A stretch of DNA of 64,000 bases, from positions 372,001 to 436,000 of the forward strand of contig JANTQA010000057.1 in the NCBI GenBank assembly GCA_027625915.1, read 5' to 3'. Shown piece after piece: positions 1 through 12,592 of this stretch. The notes below the pieces were generated by a model. That model saw only the letters and a program-made list of their open reading frames with translations, was not told the DNA's origin and did no database searches. Both the position numbers and the translations under genes were made by a program. The number at the start of each line of letters is the position of its first letter. Position 1 is the stretch's first letter. Source of the DNA: Anaeramoeba flamelloides (taxonomy: Eukaryota; Metamonada; Anaeramoebidae).

Positions 1-820
1 AGTATTTGAACTCAACAAAAATAATGGTTTTCAGGAAAAAAAAAATTTACAAAATCCTTAAAAAAAATATTTCAAAAAGTTTTAAAAATACAAATTGAAA
101 AACTAAATTGTATAATTTTAATATCTACTCTCTTTTACTCCCACTCAGTACCGTCTTTCAAAAAACTAAATCATAGAATGTCTTTGGTTGAGAAAATAAT
201 CATCTTTCATTCAAAGAAATTACACTCAAACAAGTCATTGATAAGATCAATTTTGAAGTATTTTTTTCATTTATCTAAGCTAAAAGCCAAACCAAGATCA
301 CTTACAAAACAAAAGTGAAGCAAAGACGAAGAGGAATTTCAATATAAATTTTTTTATTAGATTCTTTTTTTGGCTTTTGGGTATGTACAAATTTTATGTC
401 TAAATTATTTCATAAATAAGAATTGTTTGAGTTAATAAGAGTTGGATCTCATATTAACTTGGAAAAATATTAGTTATCACAATTAATCATTTTTAAGCAA
501 GGAGTTTTAGTATATCAATCAAGAATAAGTATCATTACAATTTTGAAAAACTAACCTATATTTCCTTTTATTATTATTTATTGTTTTCAACTATTAAAAA
601 TACATTTTTTGTTGAAAAGGGAAACAAGAATAATGTTTATATCAAATCTACCCAAAAAAATTGTCCAAAAACAAAAAAGAGATAAAATAAAAAAATATCA
701 TTCTTAAAATAAATATCCTTTTGATTAAAAGTTTACTAAAATACAATGAAGAACTATTTGAAAGTGAAATAAAAAATATATTTTGTCTTCCCACACTTTA
801 AATGTTTTTATCACACACAT

Positions 821-1015
821 TGCGTTTCATCTTTAAGTCACAAACTTTCAAGGAAATTTCGGGACAAAAAAAATCTCAAATTAAGGTACAAAATTTGATT
901 TTTTTATCTTTTACAAATTATTTTATTAGAATCTGAATTTTCAGCATTAATTTGAGTTTTATTTTGCACTTTAAATTATTTTAAAAGTTTGTATCTTAAA
1001 AGTGGAACTAACTGT
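821..1015. mobile_element. MITE-like palindromic element, family D copy 1
   Basis: The two halves are inverted copies of each other. The right end reads TTAAAAGTGGAACTAACTGT and the left half carries CACAAACTTTCAAGGAAATT. The same sequence, better preserved, recurs at 4149-4341, and a partial copy lies at about 46080-46250. It has no coding capacity, so it is best read as a non-autonomous DNA transposon that can fold along its whole length. The left boundary is approximate. Confidence 0.7.
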
Positions 1016-1328
1016 CTATATGTACACGTTTTAATAATAATAATAAAAAAAAAACCATGACCTTGTAAATTGTAACTATTTAGTTCGATTTCCTTAAATC
1101 TTTTCAAAGGAAATCATCCAACTCAAAAATCAATCTAAATTTTTCTTGGACACCAAGTTTTTTAAAAAGTTCAGATTTTAAATTGCAAATAAAACTTAAC
1201 TTGAAAAAAAAAAAAACAATTAAAAGAATATATTCACAACAAATAATAATATTTACTTTTTTTTATTTGTAGTATTTTGAAACATTTACCAATCATTGTT
1301 TTAAAAAATATAGAAGTGTATTTTTATC

Positions 1329-1865
1329 TAAACTAAGTTACAAAAAAAAAAATAAATAAACACAGTTTAAACAGTTGAAAGAATTCAAGAATTAAATTAC
1401 ATTCAATTAGGAAATAATTTTGATTTTACAAACTTTTTTCATTTTTTGTCTTTTTTATTCAATTTTTTTTTCTTTTTTAAAGTTAGGTAATTCTGTTTCG
1501 TTCGATCTGGAATTTTTTTTTTTTGATGGTTGATAGATGGTTATTTTTGTGTTTGTTAAATTTAAAAATCACATACAATTAGTTGATGGTATCTTATCAT
1601 TTGATCGATCATCAATTGCTATTGAAATTTTAAAAAATTAAACAATTCATTTTTTGTTCTGCTTGTTTGATTATTGTGGACACACTCTTTTTGATTTTTA
1701 TGGTTTTATCTTTTTTCTTTTGATTGGATGAAAATGATTACTTATAAAAATTAATATTCAGTTATTTATGTGGTATTATATTAGGTTTGAAAAAAATTAA
1801 AAAATTGGGTATTTTTTTGCCTTTTTTTGAATTTGGGTTTGTCGAAATCTTTGGAACCGGGTTTA
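1329..1865. mobile_element. Tc1/mariner-type MITE, family A copy 1
   Basis: This 537-bp element is colinear with 25827-26358 over its whole length, sharing CACAGTTTAAACAGTTGAAA near the left end and GGTATCTTATCATTTGATCG internally. The right end reads GGAACCGGGTTTA and the left starts TAAACTAAG. The left terminal repeat is decayed compared with copy 2. No transposase frame is present. Confidence 0.75.
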
Positions 1866-3517
1866 GAAAGAATAAAATTGATTGAAAAAAATCGATTTAC
1901 AGTTCTACAACTTTTAAAATTTATTTCAGACAACCAATAAGGCACATAAAAATTGTTCAATACTGAAAAAACTCATTTTTTACTCAAACTTGTTGCTAAA
2001 AAAAAAATGTGTAATATCTTAAAGAGTTATACTCGAAAAGAATTTTTATCGTTTGTGCCTTTTATGATTAATAATAGTGTAAATATTTTAGTACACATAC
2101 TTTTAAACTATTCTAAAAAATAATATTAATTTTAAAATATGAAACATAGAATAATATCTTGAAAAACTCAAAGAAATTGAAATATAGTAAAATAAAAACC
2201 CTCAAGTGGATTTAAAACCTTGAAATAGATTTTAAAGTTATATTTTATTTCAGTTTTTTTATACTAAAAGAATCCTATTTTTAAATTTGATGATTTTTTT
2301 TGTGATTTTGTAATTCGGATATATTTGATATTAAATTATGAAGGGGATTATTAACAACCAATATTGTAAAAATATGAAAGGGTTACATGAAAAAATATTC
2401 AAATTATTAGGATTTTTTATCTGATGGTATAATTCAAACAAAATCTTCAGGGTTATTAGAACTAGCCTTCCTTTAAATTTGATATGGTTATTTCCAATTT
2501 TTTTATCATAGTCACAAAAATAATTTTTCTTTTTTGACAAAAATAGAGTATTTTTTTTTTTCATTTTTTTTTCAGTTTATTAGAAATGTTTTACTCATCA
2601 TAAACTAGAAATTTAGTGTAATTTTATTTTTTTTTTCAATAATAATATCTTTTTTAAAAAGTCTTTTTTTTTTTTGGTAACTAATAATTGATTTAAATGA
2701 AAATATTATTGGATAACTATCTCTTTCAGTCTATTTTTGTAAAATTAATTGTTAAATGTATTTGGGATGAGAATAATTAGTGAAATAAATATAAAAAATT
2801 ACAATTTTTATGGAATATATATTATTTTAAATTTCTTGTGATAGAATTTTGAAGTTTATAAATACTGTTATTCTATTTCAAGTAACAATTAAATATATTA
2901 ATTAGAAGTATTTTAAATTTCCTTTAACTTTCTATGATAGAAATGAAGAACGTATATGAAAAAATAAAAAGATTGAGAATAAAATAAATATTTTTTATTT
3001 ATTTTTTTATCTTTTTTAATTAAGATTAGATATTATTTTTTCACTCTTGACTTGATCTGAGTTTTCCTGTTTTAATCTAAAAAAGAATTTTTTTGTCTGT
3101 CGTTTTCAAGTCACATTATAAAAACCTGTTATTCTAAGGTTATTGGTAAAGTAAAAATGATTGTAGAGAAATAATTTTACTTTCTATTGGAATTTTATTT
3201 CATCTTCAAGAGGAAATAAAAATGAGCATTTGTGTTTTTTTTTCTAAATATACCCAGAATTTGGGTGTCTTCAATTTTTTAGAAAATATTGTAATTTCAT
3301 ATATTTATTTAATCAGGGTATCAACTATTTTTTGATGTGTGTTAATCTTATTAATTCATATTTCCAATTTACAGGCCAATTATATAAAATACCAGATATT
3401 TGGAAAAAATATTGGGTAAATTTGACTGAAATTTGGTTTAGTTCAGGCCCTTTTAAAATTTTTTCAACAAATACTAATCAGATACTTTTAAAACAATTAA
3501 TAATTCCAGAAATTATC

Positions 3518-4408
3518 TAAACTCTTTTTCAAATAAAAGGAAACACCTTGCAAATCATTAATACTATTAAATTTGATTGTTATTAAGATAATTACTTATT
3601 GGTTATTTTCACTGTAATTATTTAGGTTTTGTTATTTTATTTTTTGGATATTGAACATTTGGGAAATGAAAAAACAAGATAATAAGAAAATAAATTATAA
3701 ATAATATACCAGTATAAAAATGGAAACAGTTTAATTTTGATTTCGAATGAACTATATATCGTAATTAAGAATGACAATTTATTAGATTGATATATGGAAC
3801 GATGAAAAAATGAAAAAAAAAAAAAAAACGATACCAACAAAATACCCTAATGAATTGCGGCTTTATCTTTAAAATAAGACTATAAAGAATAAAAGTATGA
3901 CTTGTGAAGAGCTATCAATAATATTAAAAGATATTTTCCCCAATTCACAATGTTCAAAGGTTTTTATTGATTTTATCATTTTTTTTCTCTACAATTTACA
4001 AAATTAGATTTCGCATTTTAAATAAAAGTGTACATCAATTTTTAAAATATTGAATTTTAATTTTTATTGTTTTGTTTCAATAAGTTTTAAATATCCAGTT
4101 GGGTGTTTTTTTATGTTTCAAAGAGTTAATTAGATGTATTAATACCTTCAGTTTCACTTTTAAGGCAGAAACTTTGAACGAAATTTAAGTCACAGAAAAA
4201 TCTCAAATTAAGGCAAAAAAATAGGAATTGTTTTTTTTTACAATTTATTTTACTAGAATCTAAATTTTGTGCCTTAATTTGGGATTTTTTTTGTGCCTTA
4301 AATTTCGTTCAAAGTTTGTTCCTTAAAAGTGGAACTGACTGTAATACTAAAATCAATTATGAATAATTCTTGAAAATTTCTGTTCCCTTTTATTTGAAAA
4401 AGAGTTTA
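3518..4408. mobile_element. Tc1/mariner-type MITE, family C copy 1
   Basis: Terminal inverted repeats are clear: the left reads TAAACTCTTTTTCAAATAAA and the right is its mirror, ending TTTGAAAAAGAGTTTA. The element is 891 bp including a nested family D element near its right end. A second copy lies in the opposite orientation at 23609-24312. Only short incidental frames occur inside. Confidence 0.8.
4149..4341. mobile_element. Palindromic MITE, family D copy 2, nested in family C
   Basis: A roughly 190-bp near-palindrome. The left arm begins CAGTTTCACTTTTAAGG and the right arm ends CCTTAAAAGTGGAACTGACTG-like; the inner arms carry GAACGAAATTTAAG and CTTAAATTTCGTTC types. It lies inside the family C element at 3518-4408, which is longer than its sister copy by about this amount, so it inserted later. 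It is the best-preserved family D copy. Confidence 0.8.
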
Positions 4409-5501
4409 ATTTTTGAAAATTTCAACTCACTTTATAATATTATTAGTAATGGGTTTGTGGGTTTTATCACAATTTTTTCTCAAAAATATTTTCAATTTTT
4501 GGATCAATATTATTTTGTGAATTTTTATAATTTTTTTTTTTTTGCTTTCAAATTATTGTTTTTTTTTTAATTTTTCTTTTTCTTTTTCTTTTTTTCAATA
4601 AAGCTTTGGTTCTTTTTTTTTTTTAAGAAAGTTGTAAAAAAAAAGTTCTTCCAAAATACCAATAATCACTAAGAAAATTAAGGCGATGTAATGACTTTTA
4701 AAATGTTTTTAATTATTAGCAAAAAATCTTATAATTAACTTTTTTTCAGTGAAAGTTCAGTAATAAAAAATCGGTAATACTCTTTTCAAAAATTGTAACT
4801 CTTTTTTTTTTCAGGTCTTTGCTTTTATTCTATTTTTTATTTATAAAATATCAGGTTTTTATATATCTTAGATAATTTGTATACTAATTAGTAAAGATTT
4901 AATATTTTGTTGTTCTTGAATAAAAAAGAAAATATATTTTTTTTCAATTTATTATTTCAGGTGAGTCACAATTTTTGTTTTGGATTTATTTTTCATTTTT
5001 AATATTAAAAAGAATTTTTTTTTAATTAGAATCTCAAGTTTAAAATATTTTATAAAAAGAGCTTAAAAAATTTCCTAGAGTTCAGATAAAATAAGGAAAA
5101 ATTATAAAATATAAATTAATTTTGTATCGATAAGGATGATCAAAAAAAAAAAAAAAAAAAAAAGATAAATTTAAAAGATCTTTAATTTTATTGAATTCAA
5201 AAGAATTTCTTTTAACAAAAATTGGGTCAATAGATTGTAAAAATGTAAAGGAAATAAAAAAAAAAAAAGAGAAAAAAAAAAAAAAGTTTAATTCTATTAA
5301 AATAAAAAAAACTAAAGAAGAAATATAATAACAACCAAAGATAAAAGTTGAAATAAAAATGATTCTTAAAAATAAAAATAAAAAAAGAAAAAACGAAAGA
5401 AAAAGTAAATAAGAAAGCGGAATAAGAAAAAAAAAAAAAAAAAAAAAAAAAAAAGAAAAAAGAAAATCGTAAATCTAAAAACCAGAAAAATAAAGTGTTA
5501 A

Positions 5502-8500
5502 TTATTTTTTAACTGGCTTTGGAGGAATTTTTTTTAATTGAGCAAGCCAATTCTGAGGAATTTCGTTGGGCTTTAAAGTTGGTGTTTTCACTCTTGTTCT
5601 TTTCTTCAATTGGAAAGCGCCACCATTTTTCATGTTTGCCAATAATTCGTCCATCACGCCCTTTTGACCAAAAGTTTTGCCTTGTACTTTGCCTTGCTTT
5701 GACATTGTTTCAACAACATTGGCAAATCTGCCCTTCCCGGATTTCTTTGCTATTTCTGCTTGCCTTTTCCAAGTCTCCAAATCTTTGATCCCCGTGGTAA
5801 ACAATTTAATAAAGGTGTTAATCGGCGTCATAAATTCGTGGATGTCCTGGTTTGCGTTTATTTCACCAAAATATTTCAAAGTCTTTGGGAAATTCTTTTC
5901 AAAGTCATTGAATTTCTCGAAAAGGCTTTGGAAGCTTTGATTGTTAACTCTCATAAACTTGGACATGATTGGGATAAATTTGTCGTTTGGTAATTTTGAG
6001 TCCTCGAAGGTATTTAATGTCATTTCCAGCGATTTCAATCCCTTGTCAAGTGTGCTGAGCGTTTTTTTGGTATTGGGGAGGGAGATTTTTGATGCCTTTT
6101 CGCATGCAGTAAGCTCCTTATACCAGTCAAGCAATTCTGGATATTTTTTTTGAATCACTTCAATGAGATAATGCAGCAGGGTCTTTTTAGGGTTTTGGCT
6201 CGATTTGGTATTCTTTAATTTTGGTAAGGTCGAAAATCTAAACCCATAGGCGCCTCCCTTGTTTGTACCGCCATTCATTACATTTCCCAGTTTCAAAATG
6301 ACTTCCATCAATTTATGTAATTTATTATTATTTTTGATTTGGTCTGTCGCCTTGATCGCGTTGTTGACTTCATTCTGTGCATCATTATAACTTTCCATAA
6401 AGTTTGTTTTGAAGATGAAATGGGTCAACCGTTGCGTTAAATTGGGGATTTTAATTAAAGAGCAGTAAAATTTTTCACATTCCCCCATTTTGGTGATACT
6501 GTTTTTATATTGATTGCACTGTTCAATTTCTTCGCTTGTTGGCAAAAGCCCTAACAATCGCTTTGCCTGTGACCCATTGATTCTCTTTTCGTCAAGCAAT
6601 AAGATGGATTTACAAATTTCGTCGTGATTCATTCTGAGCCCACTTAAGACGATCATTAAATTTCTGGTTTTGCCAGAATCAATAAATGTAATCTTTTCAT
6701 CTTTTTTTTTCATTGTCTGTGAATTGCTATCCAGCGAATTCGTTGTGCTAGTACCTTTTGTTAGTGATTTTTTCTCTTTGGCTTTAAATTCGTTCATAAA
6801 TTCATTGACATCAATTTTAATCTTATCATCTGTTAATTTTGACCAAATGCTATTGTCTACTTTGGAATCAGGCACTTTGTCCCAATGGAAATTTAACATT
6901 GGAATTTTTGGTTTGACAGATTTTTTTTTTGGCTTTCCACTATTACTCATCCCAAAACTGGGTAGCCCTCCTTCTATTTTATTTTATAATTATTATTATT
7001 TTGTTTTTTGTATTTATTGTAATATTAATTATGAATACAATAAATTAAAAGTTTCAAAGTTTTATTAACAAAAAGAATAATAAATAAGAAAGGAATTTAA
7101 ATATATGTATATATTTATAATAAATCTGATATTATACTCTTTTAAAAAAAGTGACAGCAAAAAAGTTTTTTTTTTAATTTTGTTACTGAAAATAGTTTCA
7201 ATTTATGTTTGTTTATCTAAAGTTTTTATATTTTCAACTTTTTAAAACTTTTTTTTTTTGAACACTAGTTTTTTAAAAGGAGTAAATCCGCATAATCTAG
7301 AGAGAGATAATAAAAATATGAATAAAAATTAAAAAGAAAAATTTTACTTCCGAAATTTGGTGGTGGTGGCATTCCCCCGCTTCCCAGATTTGGTGGTGGT
7401 GGCATTCCCCCACTTCCCAGATTTGGTGGTGGTGGCATTCCTCCTCCTCCCATATTTGGTGGTGGTGGTATTCCTCCTCCCATATTTGGTGGTGGTGGTA
7501 TTGATCCTCCCACTTCACTGCTTTTTTCTCCTCCTCCAGAATTAGGTGGTGGTGGTATTGATCCCGATTTTTCGTTATTATTAGTTTCATCTGTTTTATT
7601 TGTTGATTGGTTTTTCATTTGGCTTTTTAATTTTTCAATTTGTGATTCCAAATTCCTTATTTGATCAATTTTCATTTTTTTTTCATTCTCAGATTTATTA
7701 AATTTTTTTTGAAGCAATTGTAATTTTTGATTCATAATTTTTGATTCTTCATTATTGCTTTGTGAACTATTATTATTAACAATTATTTCTTGTTTTTGTT
7801 TTTGTTCTTGTTCTTGGTGTTGTTTTTTTAGGTCTGTATTAATATTTTTTAATTCATTATTATTTTTTTCTAAATTAAGAATTTTTTGATTTCTTTGCTT
7901 TAATAATAATTTTAAATTCTCAATTTCATCATTCTTCAATTTTTGCTTTTCATTTTCTTTTTCATTGTCTTTGATTAATTGATCTTTATTTAGAATTTTT
8001 TTTTGAAGTCCATTGATTTGATTTTCCAAGTTTTCAATGTTTGAATCTTTTAATTCAATATCTTTTTTGATTAAATTAATTTTTTCGAGGTTTTGTTGTT
8101 TTATTGCTTCAATTTCATTATTATTTTGGTTATTTATTTTTTCAATTTTCAATTTATATTCCTTGATTTGGTTTTCCAAATTTTCAATGTTTGAATCTTT
8201 TAATTCAATATCTTTTTTTATCAAATTAATTTTTTCTTGATGCTGTTCTTTTATCATTTGAATTTGTGCATTAATATCATTATTGTTATTGTTATTGATT
8301 TTTTCAATTTGTGATTCTAAGCTATTAATTTGATTTTCCAAATTTCCAATATTGGAGTCTTTTAATTCAATATCCTTTTTGATTAAATTAATTTTTTCGA
8401 GGTTTTGTTGTTTTATTGCTTCGATTTCGTTATTATTTTGGTTATTTATTTTTTCAATTTTCAATTTATATTCTTTGATTTGATTTTCCAAATTTCCAAT

Positions 8501-9837
8501 ATTGGAATCTTTTAATTCAATATCTTTTTTCATCAAATTAATTTTTTCGATATTTTGTTGTTTTATTTTTTCAGTTTCACTATTATTACTATTATTATTA
8601 TTTTCAATTTTCAATTTGTATTCCTTAATTTCCTTATCCAATTTTTTAATTTTGGATTCTTTTAATTCAAGATCTTCCTCTAAAAAAATAATTTTTTCAA
8701 TATTTTTATCATTATCAATCTCTCTTTTATTGTTATCATTATCATTTGAAATTTTTAATTTATTTATTTCTTTTTTCAAGTCTTTAATAATTGAATCTTT
8801 TAAATTAAGATCCTTTTCCAATAAAATTAATTTTTCGATATTTTCTTTATTCTCATTTTCATTATTTTGATTATTGTCATCAATCTGGATTTCCTCATTC
8901 TTATTATTTTCAATTTCCTTTTTGAGTTCTTGAATTTCCTTTTTGAGTTTTTGAATTTCATTTGTAAATTCTTTTTTAATTGTTTCCCTTAAACCTTTTT
9001 TTTCTTTATATAGTTCATCAATTTGGTCTTCTAGTTTGCGAACCTCTGTGGTAAGATCTAATACCTTTTTTTTTAATTTATTTTCTCTTTCGCCAGTTTG
9101 ATCGGGCAAAATCAATTCCCTAAATGTTTCGGAAATTTCGTGGTTTGTTGCAGAATCATTTAGCAAATCGATCAATGTATCAATAACATCTTCCCATTTG
9201 AATGATGTCTTATGTAATAAAAATATTATTAATCTTGTGATTTTTAAAAAGGAGCCAGCCAGTTTTGAATTGTTGACTTTAAACTCTAATTTTTCAATAA
9301 TCTTGGATGCAGAGCCAATGTTATATTCTGCAGTGCCATAATATTCCATGATTTCTTGATTATCATCAAGCATATGTGATTCAAAAATTTCAATTTGCCG
9401 TGTTAACCCTTCGTGGATTTCTCGATCAACAGCAGTGAAAAATTCTAAAATACCTAAATCAATGAAATCAAATCTCGTGCCAATTCTGATATCAGTATCT
9501 TCAATCGTCACCAACGCATTAATTAAAATCATACAACTTTCCTTTAATTCATAATCCTTTGTTTCAACAAGAATCTTGATGGGAACCGAAAATGGATATC
9601 GTTTTTCTGTTTTATGATAATTAATAATCGAATCTCGAACTAGCTCATACCCATCAGGTACTAATGCCACAGCTGCAAGAATTTGAGTTACTTGACTTAA
9701 TGTCTTTGGATTCTTTGAATTCCAAACACTGCAAACGGAATTTAATGAATTTGGTAATTCAAGTACAGCGCTTAATCCAACCTTTTATTATTATCATTGA
9801 TATTGTTGTTGTTGTTGATATTATTATTATTATTATT

Positions 9838-9898
<61 letters not shown>

Positions 9899-12559
9899 GT
9901 TTGTTTTTATTTAATAAATTATTTAATTATTATTATTTAAAAATGTGTAAATAAATATTCTTTTTAGTCTTTCATTTATTTTTTGATTTTTATTGTTCTA
10001 ACAATTTTAATATTTGAAAATGTAAGGATAAAATAAGGTTCAAGTGTTTATATAAAAATATATTTAAATAAATAACTATAAATTAATCATTATCATCATT
10101 TTTCGGAATCAGGAATTCTTAGCATTAACATTTTTGGTTTTTCAATAACTTAATTTTTCAAGTTGTTTTCTTTACTATTTGTTTTTTTTTAATATCTTTT
10201 AATAAATAATTTTTAAAAAGACTCACTTAGAAAATCGAACTCTTTTTATCTGATAATTGACTATCAGTCTCAATTTCTGGTAAATGAATGAAAAATTTTT
10301 ATTTCAAAATCTTTAAGATGGTATTCCTTAACAAAGAACAGAAAAAATAAAAGCATCTTTAGAATCAATTGGAAAAGATATTTTGAGAAATTTAAGAAAG
10401 CACTTCAATTCTTGTTGAATTTGGAGATAAAATTAATTTTTTTTGAAGGGATTAGCGTCTACCAATGAGAAGCCTAAGATCAAAGTATGTTTTTATTGGG
10501 TTGTCAATCACATTAGTGCACCATGGTTCAAATGTCTCTAAAAAAGTCGATTAGTAAAGTAGTTATATTTGTTGATCCCACCAATAAAAAATAATCCTTA
10601 TATTAGTAAAAAATCCAACAATTTCAAAAAAAAAATATGAATTTCATCACAAATTTAAAGGTTGAAAAATCAATATTCAGACTCCAAAGTTGCAAAATAT
10701 CTTTCTTAAATTTGTCGCGAAATGTAGATTAGTTGTTAAAAAATTCAATTTTTTAAAAAAAATTAAAGAATTAACCAATAGATTCTTTTGAACAATTATT
10801 TCTGTAAATATTGTAAATATATTGATGTTACAATTAGCTTATAAAAAAGGAAACAAAACTAATCATTCTTTTGGGTTTTTATGTTGATGATTATTGATTA
10901 AATTTTGAAATTAACAAAATTATAAAAATAGCTACTTTCGGAGATTCTAAATAAGAATTATTGAATACGAGAAAACTTTTTATTTGCCTTTCTATTCTTT
11001 CGATTTGGAAAAGTAATTAAAAAAAAAATTTCAAAAATGAAAATTTTTTCTTGTTATCATTCGTAAAAAATAATGGAATAATTTTTTGTGCAATAAGATT
11101 TATAATAAATTTTTTAGAGTCATTTGAACAATGGTGCACAAATATCATTTACCACTAATTACAACATAATTTGATTATAGACGAATCTATGGTGAATCTA
11201 ACCCCTTAATTAGACTATATCTATTAAATTTCACAAAATTACATGAAAAAATAACAATTTTATACTATTTTTATTAGTACGGTGTCTAATTCAGATTAAA
11301 AACAAAAAAAAGTACAATAATTTTAAAATTCAGGAATTATTAGATTTTAATTCTTATTGTAAATAAACATTATTAGCAATGGGAGAATATGAAATAAAGT
11401 ATATAGTTTTAACAGATTTCAAAATTCTCAATTATATTTTGTTCATATAAACTCAATGTAACAAGTGCTTTTCATAAAAATTTTCACTTACTAATATCTG
11501 CATATTAAATGGGAAAAAAATTTCACTTCATTTTCCTTACTATTTGGGAAAAAAAGTGAAACACGGTTTTTAATTGGGAAATTTAAGAGAACCTGAAAAT
11601 GAAAAGTAAGACCAATTAATAAAAGAATAAATAAATAAAGACAAAATGGAGGATAAAGCACAATAACAGTTTTTTTAATACTATCTTTTGGTATGGGGAT
11701 ATTCTTTGATTTGATCAATTATTAAAAATTTGTGGAAAAAATTGACTATTTTTGGGATCTCCAAAACCATATCTTATTATTTCGATAAGAAAGTAGATTT
11801 AAGATTTTGTTTTCTGGTTTGATTGAAAATAATATAATGGATTATTATTCAAAGTTAATTTGTTTCTTCTTTTAATCAGTTTTACTTTTGGTTTTCAGGT
11901 TTCTGTGATTTCTGTGATTCTATTAATGTTTACAATTAAAAAACGTGTTTCACTTTTTTTACGAACGGTTATTTTTCTTTTACAAATAGATTTTCAAAGA
12001 AAGTAAATTGTAATTTGAGGTCTCTATTTTAAAAAGGAAAATGAAAATGAAGTGAAAATCTTTTCTCTTCATCATGCAACAACCAGTATAATAAATATGT
12101 AAAAATCCTTTGGTTTTTTTCCACCAATTATAACATAGTAAATTTTATTGAAAAAGCGAAATAAAATTTTTCATTTATCTGCTTGGTAAGGGAAGAAGAA
12201 ACAAAATATGTTTTCAATCCTTTGCAAAAATTTGTACTTAATATTCTTTGTAAATGTCTTTTGTCCAAAAAAAGTACTTTGTAACGATCAAAAAAGTTCT
12301 TGGGTAAGACTATAAATTAACAAAAGGCTTTATGTTTTTAAAAAAATATTAAATAAACGGATTTTTAAAAATGAAAGGCACACATATTATCTCAATAATT
12401 AGAATCAGAAACCTCAAGACATAACAGTTTAATTGAATCTCTTTTAAATTATTCAAAAAGGTATCATTTCGAAATGAGAGGAAAAAAGTTCGAATTTACG
12501 ACTTGAAAAAAATTTTTTTCTTTTTTTTTTTGTTTTTTGCTTGTTTTTTCCAAAGAAAA

Positions 12560-12592
<33 letters not shown>

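Larger units (their letters stand above)
1..5501. other. Gene-free AT-rich flank with MITE-like elements
   Basis: No supportable gene lies in this stretch. The open frames present are short, leucine/phenylalanine/lysine-rich and without family signatures. It holds inverted-repeat elements listed separately (821-1015, 1329-1865, 3518-4408 with a nested copy at 4149-4341). Long poly-A tracts near 5143-5162 and 5431-5454 lie just beyond the 3' end of the formin gene. I see nothing else interpretable in 1-820, 1866-3517 and 4409-5430. Confidence 0.7.

Noticed and set aside
3332-3520. 62-residue frame ending at the family C boundary
   Set aside because: Short, no recognisable motif, and its end coincides with an element terminus.
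8030-8870. Regularly spaced repeats resembling a CRISPR array
   Set aside because: The repeats are coding, about 150 bp in period and encode a heptad coiled coil in frame.
9664-9954. Plus-strand open frame with a poly-valine tail
   Set aside because: It is antisense to formin exon 3 and then reads through the (GTT)n microsatellite; no family features.
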